DNA of 64,000 nucleotides from Haloferula sp. BvORR071 (GCF_000739615.1 NZ_BATP01000030.1:248001-312000), one strand, 5' to 3'; positions 32,586 through 40,665 are shown, counted from the first letter of the stretch. A program made the numbers and translations. The notes: generated by a model from the letters alone, not told the origin.

Positions 32586-33686
32586 TCATTCCCCGCTGGC
32601 CTCCAGCTCCGCCGCCAAGCGGTCCGCGAGCTCCGGCTTCAACAGCAGGAGAGTCTTCAGCTGGGCGGGATGACAGGCCAGCGCCTCATTCTCCAAAACG
32701 CTGGCATTCGGCTCGGTGCGGCGGGAGAAATCCTGGCCGGGGACAAAGGGAAACAAGGCCCCTGCGCCCTCGATCTCCCGTGGCGACGCGCCATTCGGAA
32801 AGTCAGTCGAGTCCGGATGGAGGGGGTTCGCCAAGTTCACCACCGTCATGGTCGCGGGGTCGAACCACGAGATTCCGTGATCCTCTCCGCCCGCTTCCTT
32901 GGCCACTGCCTCAGCGCGATCCTGCCAAGTGATCCGCGACTGCTCCGGGGTGAGTTCCACCAGCTTCCACGGCGCCATCTCATCATCCTCCAGCCAGTAG
33001 CTGGCATTCACCAAAGCCTCGTAGGGCGGTATCTCAGCCACCGGATGAAGTCCGGCCTCATCCTGCGCGTCCTCGCGCTGCTTCATGAAATCGACCTCAG
33101 TCTCCAAGAGACGCACCGCGCAGCGCTCCTTGGCCTGGCGCCGTTGCCACACGTCCAGCGACAGGCCGTCAGCCAAGGCGTCGAGATACCAAGCCCGCTG
33201 ATGCCAGCCGATCTCCAGCGCCTGATCCTTGGCCATCGCAGGCACGTCCGGATTCATCCAGCCCGGCCCCCTCTCCGAGTTCGCGGTCTCCTTGAAATCG
33301 CTGACCAGCTGCCAGACCGTATCGACCTTCACCTCATCGAGGTCGGCCTTCTGGAAATCCTCCACGATCCAGCGCACCTGCTGCGGGGTCATCCCCTTGC
33401 GGCAGCGCTCGACATAGGTCTCCACCGAAAACTTCGGGCTGTTGCGTGCCAGCGCGCGGTCCGCGACCTTGGCGGGCTTCTTCAGCTTCGCCTGGCTGTC
33501 ACTGAGGATCGCGATGGTCCCAGTGGTCGCCTTCATGGCCAGCCAACAGCCGGCCACCGAGGCGATGAGTGCAGCGACCAGCCAGAGCGGGTTGCTTTTC
33601 TTGCGCGGTTGCTCGGGCTCGCGGAATTGCTCGAGTAGGGCCTCGAGCTTCGCAGCCTTGTCCTCCTCATCGTCAACTTCTTCCAC
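32586..33686 (-). CDS. Membrane-anchored protein of unknown function, paralog B
   Basis: 366 aa, paralog of the 31176-32321 product. An acidic N-terminus (EEVDDEEDKAAKLEALLEQ) is followed by one helix (WLVAALIASVAGCWLAMKA) and a long soluble part. Shared blocks are YVERCRKGMTPQQVRWIVED, APWKLVELTPEQSRITW and CHPAQLKTLLLLKPE near the C-terminus. Divergence between the two is high outside these blocks, so the duplication is old, whereas the adjacent structured elements are much more alike. Function unknown. It lies between the two structured RNA elements. Confidence 0.7.
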   Translation of the reverse strand: MEEVDDEEDKAAKLEALLEQFREPEQPRKKSNPLWLVAALIASVAGCWLAMKATTGTIAILSDSQAKLKKPAKVADRALARNSPKFSVETYVERCRKGMTPQQVRWIVEDFQKADLDEVKVDTVWQLVSDFKETANSERGPGWMNPDVPAMAKDQALEIGWHQRAWYLDALADGLSLDVWQRRQAKERCAVRLLETEVDFMKQREDAQDEAGLHPVAEIPPYEALVNASYWLEDDEMAPWKLVELTPEQSRITWQDRAEAVAKEAGGEDHGISWFDPATMTVVNLANPLHPDSTDFPNGASPREIEGAGALFPFVPGQDFSRRTEPNASVLENEALACHPAQLKTLLLLKPELADRLAAELEASGE

Positions 33687-33861
33687 CCTTACACCATAAA
33701 CCGAAGCCTAGCGGCACTGCAAGAGGCAAGTGGCTGCTCTGGAATGGGGCGGATTCCGAAGAGGAAGGCGAGCGGGGAATTCTCTCCGGGGACTCCATGG
33801 CCTTCAAGGGAGGATCCGCCCTGCCGGAACGGCGCAGCCGTCCCGCTACGGGGAGGAGTAC

Positions 33862-34070
33862 AAGAAAAACCCGCTGGCGCCGTTGGGGGGAACGAAGGCA
33901 GCGGGTTTTCCCATGGGGGGTGTCATCCGTCCTCGGGGGGAAGGCCGGGTCTGTGATCTGGGGGGATCTGCTTTCGTAAGTTCGGCCGGCGGGGGGATCG
34001 GCGTTGCTTACGGGGACCATCATGTCCGATTTTGCTCCCGTCGCTATAACGTCATCGCGTGACGGGGATG
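33862..34070 (-). ncRNA. Structured C-rich-loop RNA element, copy 2
   Basis: Minus-strand counterpart of copy 1, starting directly after the stop at 34071. Stem CCCGTC/GACGGG (34061-34066 with 34037-34042) replaces a C-G pair of copy 1 by T-A. CGTAAG/CTTACG (34007-34012 with 33975-33980) is fully paired where copy 1 has a G-T wobble. C6 tracts lie at 33991-33996, 33960-33965, 33935-33940, 33915-33920 and 33885-33890. The last is the loop of CGTT-CCCCCC-AACG at the tip of terminator stem AAAACCCGCTG/CAGCGGGTTTT (33899-33909 with 33866-33876). The remaining 175 bp to paralog B hold no recognised gene. Confidence 0.68.
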
Positions 34071-34682
34071 TCACGTGGATGGCGATGGAGTTGAATCTAG
34101 CAGATGAATTTTTGAAAATTTGTTAGGCCGGTGGAAATCCGGTTCGCCGCCACCGAGATCGACGGCTGTCAGGAAGCGCTGTTCCGGCGACCCGAGGATG
34201 AAGGTCACATTCAGGGTGGTCTCCGGCCCTAGATCCAAGCGGGCTTCCAACAGATCGCGGGGGATCGACATGGCCGCAACCCAGCCGCCGTCGGGTGACA
34301 GCTCGGCGAAGGTGGCGACCTCTGGAAAGGCGATCTCGCCCTCCTCCGCGCGGACCCGAGGGGCGATAAACTCACAACTCCACCATGCTCCATTTGGAGC
34401 AAGATTGAACTCGAAGTAGCGTCCGCTTGTCGGATGATGGAGAAACAGTTCAGCCACGTCGTGCTTCCACAGCTCCGGCGTGAACCGCCCCGGCCGCGCT
34501 GCCGGATGAAGCTTGGCGGGCTGGGCATGGGACGCGATGAGCCAGACGCTGCGGGTATCTACGGCAACGCAAAACGCGGCTTGCGGACTCACCGGAGTTC
34601 CATACCAATCCTTACCAAGCCCAAAGAGAGGGACGTCCATTTCGCCCCAGACCAAGGGCTTCGCGCTGCGGATCACCGTCAT
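34071..34682 (-). CDS. DOMON/CBM9-like beta-sandwich protein
   Basis: 203 aa without a signal peptide. The central part, WKHDVAELFLHHPTSGRYFEF, then LAPNGAWWSCEFIAPR, is the strand pattern of CBM9-like/DOMON-type sandwich domains, as are MSIPRDLLEARLDLGPETTL and FILGSPEQRFLTAVDLGGGEPDFHRP near the end. Such domains bind sugars or heme; which applies here is unknown, and the absence of a signal suggests a cytoplasmic role. The stop at 34071 is immediately followed by structured RNA element copy 2 on the same strand. Confidence 0.6.
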   Translation of the reverse strand: MTVIRSAKPLVWGEMDVPLFGLGKDWYGTPVSPQAAFCVAVDTRSVWLIASHAQPAKLHPAARPGRFTPELWKHDVAELFLHHPTSGRYFEFNLAPNGAWWSCEFIAPRVRAEEGEIAFPEVATFAELSPDGGWVAAMSIPRDLLEARLDLGPETTLNVTFILGSPEQRFLTAVDLGGGEPDFHRPNKFSKIHLLDSTPSPST

Positions 34683-34808
34683 CGCGGAACACCCTGAAAC
34701 CCAAGCCCTATTCGGTCGAGAGTAGGATTCTTAGAAAAAATTGCTGCGGGCCGGCGAAAAATGTCGCATTCCCATCGCGGTTTTGATTTACTTTTCTTAA
34801 CTAGAACC

Positions 34809-35609
34809 ATGGCTAAGCGTCCCAACAGCCATCACCTTGGCACCATCGAATACATCGGCCCCCGTCCGCAGGCAAAGAAGCCGCAACGAAGACCGAATTT
34901 CCTCGGTGGATGGGTCGTTTTGTTGATCGCGGCCGGTGCCGCGTGGTTCTTCGGGAAGCCTTTGTTGCCCCTGTTGCGGGCCCAGCAGACCGTAGCCTCC
35001 GAGCAGACCGCGAATCAGTTGATTCTCGAGCTTTCGCCGTCTTCGGACTTCGGTGAGCGCCTTGCTGCCCAAGCCCTTCAGCGCACCAATACTGCCAGCA
35101 TTTACGACACGGCCTATTACCAGATCACGTACCCCGGCGGTGACATCCCCAAGGGCGGGCCGAATGGCGATACCTGGAAGGGCAAGGCGGAGGATGTGCT
35201 GGTCCGCAGCTACCGCAGCATGGGCATTGATCTTCAAGTCCTGGTGCATGAGGACATGACCCGGAACTTCGCCTCCTATCCCCAACTCTGGGGCTCCGGC
35301 GCGCCGGATTCGAACATCGACCACCGCCGGGTGGAGAACCTGCAGCGCTACTTCAAGCACGCGGGTGCCGAACTGCCGGTGACCCGCGACAAGAAGGACT
35401 ACAAGCCGGGTGACGTGGTGGTCTGGATGCTGGCCCAAGGCGAGATCCATTGCGGCATCGTGGTCCCCGGCCCCGGCAACCGCAGCGATGAAGCCTGGGT
35501 GGTGCACGACAATGGCAGCGGCCCGAAGTGGGAGAACGTGCTGATGGAAAACCAGATCCACGGTCACTACCGCTTCACCGGCCAAGCGCTGGAAGTCGCG
35601 AAGCGCTAA
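34809..35609 (+). CDS. DUF1287 family protein
   Basis: 266 aa from ATG 34809 (MAKRPNSHHLG). One N-terminal membrane helix (GGWVVLLIAAGAAWFFG) precedes a periplasmic DUF1287 domain. It is recognised by TAYYQITYPGGDIPKGGPNG, DVLVRSYRSMGIDLQVLVHED, NIDHRRVENLQRYF and YKPGDVVVWML then HCGIVVPG. The order and spacing of conserved H, D and R residues resemble NlpC/P60-like amidase folds. Usual DUF1287 proteins have Cys before the D-V-x-x-R motif; here that position reads KGKAED, so activity may differ. Function unknown. Confidence 0.82.
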   Translation: MAKRPNSHHLGTIEYIGPRPQAKKPQRRPNFLGGWVVLLIAAGAAWFFGKPLLPLLRAQQTVASEQTANQLILELSPSSDFGERLAAQALQRTNTASIYDTAYYQITYPGGDIPKGGPNGDTWKGKAEDVLVRSYRSMGIDLQVLVHEDMTRNFASYPQLWGSGAPDSNIDHRRVENLQRYFKHAGAELPVTRDKKDYKPGDVVVWMLAQGEIHCGIVVPGPGNRSDEAWVVHDNGSGPKWENVLMENQIHGHYRFTGQALEVAKR

Positions 35610-35637
35610 GCTCTGCCGCTCAAGATCCTGATGAAAT

Positions 35638-35666
35638 AAGGCTGCCCTTGTGGCGGCCTTTTTCTT
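35638..35666 (+). terminator. Intrinsic terminator after DUF1287 gene
   Basis: AAGGCTGCC and GGCGGCCTT form an imperfect stem around CTTGT, followed by TTTCTTT. It lies about 30 nt after the DUF1287 stop and just before the SASA-family start. Confidence 0.65.
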
Positions 35667-35678
35667 TGCCCCCGCCCC

Positions 35679-36500
35679 ATGTTCGGAGCCCGCTTCGCCT
35701 TCCACGCCCTCAAGGGTCCTTGGGCGCTCCCGCCCGATCCGGCGCGGCTGCGGGTCTTCCTGCTGATGGGCCAGTCGAACATGGCGGGCTTCGGCTGTGT
35801 GCGGGCGGATGATCCATGGCAGCCGGGCGACCGCGAGCCGGTGCCGGGGGTGCTGGCGCTCGGGGGGCAGTGCACGCTCAAGTCCGGCATTCCCCGTGGC
35901 TGGAGCCGCTGGCGGCCGGCGGCGCACCCGCTGCACCTGAATCAGCGGAGCGCTGGCTTCGGGCTGGCGCTGCCTTTCGCGATGCGACTGCTGGAGAGTG
36001 AGCCGGACGCGATGATCGGGCTGATTCCGTGTGCCTGGGGGGGCGCGGGGATTGACCGCCTAGGGCCCGGGTCGCCGCTGTTTGCGAATGCGGTCCGCCG
36101 GGCGCGGATCGCGGCGAGATCGGGAACCCTTGCCGGTGTGCTCTGGCACCAGGGCGAGACGGATGCCGAAAGCCCCGAGCTCGCGCGCTCCCATGCCAAC
36201 AAGCTGCTCACGCTGATCACCAGCCTCCAGAACCAGCATCTCAATGCCTACGGGCTGCCTTTCCTGATCGGGGATCTCGGCGACTTCGGGGATGAAAAGC
36301 GCAAGCCGGAGTTCGTCGCCCGCCGCAACACTGTCCGCGCGGGGCTGCGCCGGATCGCTGAAAATTATCCCGGGGCCGCCTTCGTGGAAAGCAAGGGCCT
36401 GGCTGGCGTGGACGCGGTGCACTTCGGGCGGGAGGCCTTGGTCGAGTTCGGGCGGCGTTATGCGGAGGCCTTCATGGCCCTCAAGGCCGACAGCGTCTAA
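35679..36500 (+). CDS. Sialate O-acetylesterase-family (SASA) SGNH hydrolase
   Basis: 273 aa carbohydrate esterase-like protein. The SASA/DUF303 fold is shown by the nucleophile motif LLMGQSNMAGFG near residue 30, the conserved GVLWHQGETDAE, and the Asp/His pair in VDAVHFGREAL near the C-terminus. No N-terminal signal peptide is evident, which is unusual for a family that mostly acts on exported glycans, so it may be cytoplasmic. Likely removes acetyl groups from a sugar, perhaps acetylated xylan or sialic acid. The substrate is not determinable. Confidence 0.85.
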   Translation: MFGARFAFHALKGPWALPPDPARLRVFLLMGQSNMAGFGCVRADDPWQPGDREPVPGVLALGGQCTLKSGIPRGWSRWRPAAHPLHLNQRSAGFGLALPFAMRLLESEPDAMIGLIPCAWGGAGIDRLGPGSPLFANAVRRARIAARSGTLAGVLWHQGETDAESPELARSHANKLLTLITSLQNQHLNAYGLPFLIGDLGDFGDEKRKPEFVARRNTVRAGLRRIAENYPGAAFVESKGLAGVDAVHFGREALVEFGRRYAEAFMALKADSV

Positions 36501-36976
36501 CAGGCAAGTTGGAAGCCGTAGAGGCCGGTGAAGGGCGGCCACACGAATTCGTCCGCGCGGATGGCGACCAGCAGCCGAACGCCTGAGTCGAGGCGCAGGG
36601 CGATCGTGTTGCTGTCAGGCAGGGCTGGGGTCTCCTCTTGGAAACGGAGGCCAGCTTGGGTGAGCTCTTCCTTCACCGCTTCCATGGTTGGATGGCCTGC
36701 GAAGAACCATCGGTCCAAGGAAGCGGATTCACCGAGGGTGAGGCTCTGATAGCCGTCGCAGAAGATCTGATGGATCGTGTGGAAGTCCTCGTTGAGGTGG
36801 AATTCCACGTCGCCGTATTTCCAGATGCTATAGCAGCCGCGCTTCCTGCGACCGCCCTCATCGGAAGGCTCGCCCCAGAGTTCGCGGAGCCTCTCCACCG
36901 GGTCGCCGGGCCGCACCGGGCCGAGGGCGCCACTTTCCAGGAAGGCGCGCATTGAAACCTTCAGGACGGAATTCAT
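36497..36976 (-). CDS. Hypothetical protein coupled to phosphatase gene
   Basis: 159 aa from ATG 36976, which overlaps the phosphatase gene's stop (ATGA). There are no membrane segments. It has PVRPGDPVERLRELWGEPSD, WKYGDVEFHLNEDFHTIHQI and PTMEAVKEELTQAGLRF, an alternating alpha/beta pattern similar to small immunity-like or SMI1-unrelated hypothetical proteins. No firm family. Its coupling suggests it is made with the phosphatase. Confidence 0.6.
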   Translation of the reverse strand: MNSVLKVSMRAFLESGALGPVRPGDPVERLRELWGEPSDEGGRRKRGCYSIWKYGDVEFHLNEDFHTIHQIFCDGYQSLTLGESASLDRWFFAGHPTMEAVKEELTQAGLRFQEETPALPDSNTIALRLDSGVRLLVAIRADEFVWPPFTGLYGFQLAC

Positions 36977-37302
36977 TTCAAGTACGCCGTGCATCGTAGT
37001 TTGAGCAACTCGACGAGATCCGGGTTCATGTAGTCGTAATCATCCGGGATCCCGAGCAGGATCACCTTCTTGTCCGCAAGCAGCTTGCCGAAGGTCCTTT
37101 GCAGGCGCTGGCGATGTACCGCTTCCATCACGAAGATCAGGTCCGCCCATTCCACTTGCTCCGCAGAGAGCCTGAGCTCCGCATCGGGACTCAGGCCGGC
37201 GGAGTCCGTTTCCACGCCAGGGTAATCGCGGAAGACTGCCTCTGCGGTGGGGCTGCGCAGGCGGTTGCGGGAGCAGAGAAAGAGCAAACGCTTAGCAGCC
37301 AT
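36973..37302 (-). CDS. Low-molecular-weight protein tyrosine phosphatase-like protein
   Basis: 109 aa. The N-terminal LLFLCSRNRLRSPTAE is a variant of the LMW-PTPase P-loop C-x5-R-S/T, with Cys10 as nucleophile. The general-acid region near the C-terminus reads GIPDDYDYMNPDLVE. It is shorter than classical LMW-PTPs (about 150 aa) and belongs to the compact bacterial subgroup. It may dephosphorylate protein tyrosines or arginines. Downstream it is coupled to an unknown 159-aa gene. Confidence 0.78.
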   Translation of the reverse strand: MAAKRLLFLCSRNRLRSPTAEAVFRDYPGVETDSAGLSPDAELRLSAEQVEWADLIFVMEAVHRQRLQRTFGKLLADKKVILLGIPDDYDYMNPDLVELLKLRCTAYLK

Positions 37303-37397
37303 GGGGATGAAGCAGCGACGCGATCCTAGGCCGGTAGGCCGCTCGCGAAAGGGAATTGATTGGCATGGCTGCTAACGCAGACGTTATGTGGAGGGCT

Positions 37398-37892
37398 TCA
37401 TGAAGCGGGGGCATCTTCCTGCTCCGGATCCTCCCACAAGCTGATATCACCGGGCCCGTGGCAGTGGAAGGAGAGATCGGTGGCACAAGCAGGGCAACGG
37501 AAGACGAGACCTTCTGCACCGGGGAAGTCGACGAAGGCCCCCTCGCCTGCTCTCGAGACGAATTGGCGGCACTCGCGGGCGTGCTCGGCGAATGCCTGCG
37601 CCGCGGCTTCCCGACCGATCACGACAGAGCAGGCGGGACAAGGAGAGGCGGCGAGCTTCTTCCGCCATCTCCGGTAGAGGAAGTAGCCGCTGCCAGTCAC
37701 GATGAAGGCCAAGGAGGCAATCAGGACTCCGATAAGGAAGAAGGGATGCGCGAGCCAAGAGGCCAAGATGGCTCCTCCAACAAAGAGTCCCCAGAACAGA
37801 GTGGAACAGCCCGGACGCTGCCCACCCCTCACCCGCGACGATGCGGCAATGTGGATGAACTCCTTGATGAAGTGGGGACGGTCGTCGGCCAT
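37398..37892 (-). CDS. Membrane protein with C-terminal cysteine-rich (zinc-ribbon-like) region
   Basis: 164 aa from ATG 37892 (MADDRPHFIKEF). Two adjacent helices (LFWGLFVGGAILASWLAHPF and LIGVLIASLAFIVTGSGYFL) are followed by CPACSVVIG, HARECRQF, RCPACATDL and FHCHG, which could bind one or two zinc ions. An acidic tail (WEDPEQEDAPAS) ends the protein. No family known. It follows the LysR gene on the same strand. Confidence 0.6.
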   Translation of the reverse strand: MADDRPHFIKEFIHIAASSRVRGGQRPGCSTLFWGLFVGGAILASWLAHPFFLIGVLIASLAFIVTGSGYFLYRRWRKKLAASPCPACSVVIGREAAAQAFAEHARECRQFVSRAGEGAFVDFPGAEGLVFRCPACATDLSFHCHGPGDISLWEDPEQEDAPAS

Positions 37893-37939
37893 CAGGTTTC
37901 GCGGAGAACTCGCACAGTAGGGCGGCTTTGCAAACTGCC

Positions 37940-38842
37940 TCAACGAAACAAAATCCCGGCGATGAACTCGCGGACATGCTCCGGGGTGGTACCGCGCTGT
38001 GGCGCGATGATCGCCAGTTCGCGCTTCAGCGGGCGTGCCAGCTTGATGCGCCGGATCTGGCGCTTGCGGGGGAAGGAACTCAACGTCCGGCGCGGGACGA
38101 AGGCGACGCCCATGCCGAGCGCGACCAGTTGGACCGTCATGTCGAAGCTATCCAGCTCCATCGCGACCGGCGGGGCGGGCTTCGCCTTCTGCCACCATTG
38201 GTCGATGCAGGCGCGCGAGCGGGTGCCGGCAGGCGGCATGATCCACGATTGCGCGGCGGCCCAAGCACGCAATGGCTCCTCATCCTCGATCGCGGGAACC
38301 ACCATGTCGGCAGGAACGATCAGGACAAAGACGTCTTCGATGCGATGAGTGATCGCTACGCTACCGGGCAGCTTCGGTGGAGGACAGAGCACCGCAAGGT
38401 CCAGCTTGCAGGCCGCCACCGCTTCCACCAAGGCGCTGCCCGTGAGATGGGAGACGCTGACCCGCACTTCCGGATGGTGCCGCAGATGCCCGTGAAAAAG
38501 TCCCGGGAGGTGCGCAAGCGACACGCTGCGTGAGATGCCGATCGCGATCTCGCGCTGCTCGCTGAGAAAGTCCTCGCGCAGACGCCGCAGCGCGCCATCG
38601 AGCAGGCCCGGGAGCACTTCGGTTTCCCGCAGGAGCACTGCACCGGCCGGCGTGAGGCTGAGCTTGCGCGTGGTGCGCTCGAACAGGCGCAGGCCGAGCC
38701 GACCCTCGATCCCCTGCAACTGCCGGGTCAGCGCGCTCTGCGACAGGCCAGCCGCCTTCGCCGCCGCCGTGATCCCACGGTGGGCCGCGACCTGCCGCAC
38801 CAGGTGCAGTTCCTGAAGGTCGATCGCGGGCTTCTCATTCAT
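37940..38842 (-). CDS. LysR-family transcriptional regulator
   Basis: 300 aa from ATG 38842 (MNEKPAIDLQELHLV). The N-terminal winged helix-turn-helix is clear: GITAAAKAAGLSQSALTRQ, then LEGRLG-type GIEGRLGLRLFERTTRKLSLT. A periplasmic-binding-protein-like effector domain follows (ISRSVSLAHLPGLF, LDLAVLCPPPKLPGS, LGMGVAFVPRRTLSS). It is divergent from a ferredoxin gene with 70 bp between the starts, so that ferredoxin is the likely target. The effector is unknown. Confidence 0.92.
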   Translation of the reverse strand: MNEKPAIDLQELHLVRQVAAHRGITAAAKAAGLSQSALTRQLQGIEGRLGLRLFERTTRKLSLTPAGAVLLRETEVLPGLLDGALRRLREDFLSEQREIAIGISRSVSLAHLPGLFHGHLRHHPEVRVSVSHLTGSALVEAVAACKLDLAVLCPPPKLPGSVAITHRIEDVFVLIVPADMVVPAIEDEEPLRAWAAAQSWIMPPAGTRSRACIDQWWQKAKPAPPVAMELDSFDMTVQLVALGMGVAFVPRRTLSSFPRKRQIRRIKLARPLKRELAIIAPQRGTTPEHVREFIAGILFR

Positions 38843-38912
38843 GCGCTTTTCGCATGAATCCATACCATCTATCGATTTCACGCAATGTCAGGTTTACCCC
38901 ATTCTGGCCGGC

Positions 38913-39143
38913 ATGGCTGACCGCACCGACAAACATCCGCTCAACGCACCCGGCACCTACTACAACGACAACAGCTGCATCGACTGCGATGTCTGCCGCG
39001 AGATGGCACCCGCAATCTTCCGCCGGGACGACGAGTCCGGTGCCAGCTACGTGTGGCGCCAGCCGCAGAGCCTCGCCGAGCTCGCCCTCGCCCGAGAGGC
39101 GATGGAGAACTGCCCGACGGAAACGATCGGCTGCGATGGCTGA
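38913..39143 (+). CDS. Small [4Fe-4S] ferredoxin
   Basis: 76 aa from ATG 38913 (MADRTDKHPLNAPG). A single cluster-binding set is visible: SCIDCDVCREMAP (C-x2-C-x2-C) plus ENCPTETIG near the C-terminus, typical of one-cluster 3Fe-4S/4Fe-4S ferredoxins. The spacer contains an acidic FRRDDESGASYVW segment. It supplies electrons to an unidentified partner, for example a monooxygenase or IspG. Probably controlled by the divergent LysR gene. Confidence 0.88.
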   Translation: MADRTDKHPLNAPGTYYNDNSCIDCDVCREMAPAIFRRDDESGASYVWRQPQSLAELALAREAMENCPTETIGCDG

Positions 39144-39151
39144 GCCCCCGT

Positions 39152-39559
39152 CTACTTCCCGATCTTCTTGAAGCGGTAGGCGGGCTTCCCGGAGGGCTTG
39201 AGCATTTTGGTCTCCCCGGAGTTCACGAAGGGATTCCAAGTCATCTCTCCCTCCTTCAACTCGATCATCAGGGTCATGAAGCTGGGGCCACCATCTTGGA
39301 GCAGGAGCAAGGCTTTGCCGTCTTCCATCTTCGCGAAGACCCAAGAGCCCGGCTCCTTCTGGCCCGACAGAGTCGCGGTGCCATCCGCCCGAAGCTCGAG
39401 CTGGATCTCGCCCAAGTCTTTGCCCTCCATTCCAGAAACGAAAGTGGCCTGCCACTTCCCCACCAAGTCGGCTTTCTTGAGCTCCTCCGCGGACCACGCG
39501 GTGTCCACCATCACCGGCAAGGCCGCGACTGCCCATCCGATCGCTGCGGTCATTCTCAT
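39152..39559 (-). CDS. Hypothetical secreted protein
   Basis: 135 aa from ATG 39559, beginning with a signal peptide (MTAAIGWAVAALPVMVDTAWSA, in part). The mature part is lipocalin-like in pattern: LVGKWQATFVSGMEGKDLGE, IQLELRADGTATLSG, SWVFAKMEDGKALLLLQDGG and a terminal AYRFKKIGK. Such small beta-barrel domains are common in secreted proteins of unknown role. Convergent with the ferredoxin gene. Confidence 0.6.
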   Translation of the reverse strand: MRMTAAIGWAVAALPVMVDTAWSAEELKKADLVGKWQATFVSGMEGKDLGEIQLELRADGTATLSGQKEPGSWVFAKMEDGKALLLLQDGGPSFMTLMIELKEGEMTWNPFVNSGETKMLKPSGKPAYRFKKIGK

Positions 39560-39667
39560 GGCTTCATGATTCCCGCTCCTCCACTGCTGGCGAGCCCTGA
39601 GTTTTGAAGATGGCAATCCGGCGCGATCCCTCTAGGGTCCGCCGCTGATTCCTCCATCCGCTCCCTC

Positions 39668-40618
39668 ATGAGACTGCCGTTCCGTCCCGCCGGGCTGCTC
39701 GCCCTCGCCCTACTCGTGCCCGCCTGCGGGAAGAAGTCCGCGCCGCCTCTCTCCGCCGCGACTCCGGAGGAAGCGCCTGCGGCACCCGCTCCGGCCGCTG
39801 CAAATACGCCGCCGGCATCCGCCGGCTACGTGCTGGTGAAGAAGGGACTGCTGCCCGCTCCCGGCACGGTGCGAACGGACAAGCTCAACTACGAGCAGCC
39901 GGAATCGGCCCTCGCGGTGAAGCGCGACTTCAAGACCATGAAGGGCAGCTCCACCCGCAAGACCGCGTCTACGGAAGTGATCGAAGGTCTCGCCCCCGGC
40001 AAGGCCCGCCGCACGCTCACCAGCATGACCAATGAGGAGCGCACTACCTACAACGGCCAGGAGGACATCAAGCCGGACAAAGGCGATCCGCTGCAGGGCG
40101 TGCCCGTGATCCTGGAATACAAGGACGGCACTTGGACTGCCGAACTCGAAAGCGGCACTCCCGACTCCGGCCAGCAGGTCGCGCTGAAGGAACTTCTCGA
40201 TGGCTACAAGTCGGAGACCGATCTCGTGATCTTCGGCGAGACGCCGCGCAAGCCGGGCGAGAAGTGGGTCGTGGATGCCTCCAAGGTCGAACGCTTCTGC
40301 GGTGCCACCGGACTGGAAGGTCCCTTCTCCGTCGAGTTCCTGAAGGTGGCCGATGTCAACGGCGTGCCCTGCGCGGTCCTCAAGACCACCTTCAACATCA
40401 GCGGCAAGCCGGTCGGCACGGGCGATGAGGCGAAGTCGTGGAAGCTGTCCTTCAAGGGCAACTCGCTGATCCATCGCTCACTGACGGACCTCACCGATTT
40501 CGAGAGCAAGATCGATTGCAACTACACCATGGACGGCTCGCCGGGAGGACGGGGAGTGACCATGAGCATCGACGGTCCGCTGACCATTCAGACCCTCTCC
40601 ACACTAAGCCAAAAGTAG
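39668..40618 (+). CDS. Lipoprotein of unknown function, tandem paralog 1
   Basis: 316 aa with a lipobox VPAC (Cys20) followed by a Pro/Ala-rich linker, so the body is held off the membrane. The body is homologous to the next gene. Shared blocks are GYVLVKKGLLPAPGTVRT, VIEGLAPGKARRTLTS, DKGDPLQGVPVILEYKDGTW and, later, KPGEKWVVD and VAVLKTTF-type CAVLKTTFNISGK. No domain recognised. It lies 47 bp before its paralog, so the two are probably cotranscribed. Confidence 0.68.
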   Translation: MRLPFRPAGLLALALLVPACGKKSAPPLSAATPEEAPAAPAPAAANTPPASAGYVLVKKGLLPAPGTVRTDKLNYEQPESALAVKRDFKTMKGSSTRKTASTEVIEGLAPGKARRTLTSMTNEERTTYNGQEDIKPDKGDPLQGVPVILEYKDGTWTAELESGTPDSGQQVALKELLDGYKSETDLVIFGETPRKPGEKWVVDASKVERFCGATGLEGPFSVEFLKVADVNGVPCAVLKTTFNISGKPVGTGDEAKSWKLSFKGNSLIHRSLTDLTDFESKIDCNYTMDGSPGGRGVTMSIDGPLTIQTLSTLSQK

Positions 40619-40665
40619 CGGCCGGCCCTTGTCTCCATCGTCGCACTCACTCACCTGTCCATCCC

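Noticed and set aside
32362-34070. G-quadruplex as the explanation for the repeated GGGGGG runs on the plus strand
   Set aside because: The G-runs are separated by about 14-25 bases, too long for ordinary quadruplex loops, and the conserved pairing of flanking sequences fits an RNA structure on the other strand better.
33673-34074. 133-codon minus-strand frame across structured element copy 2, and the comparable frame at 32215-32574 across copy 1
   Set aside because: The two copies of the element are alike in bases but their frames are shifted by indels, so the encoded peptides do not correspond. Both are Pro/Arg-rich by-products of C-tracts.
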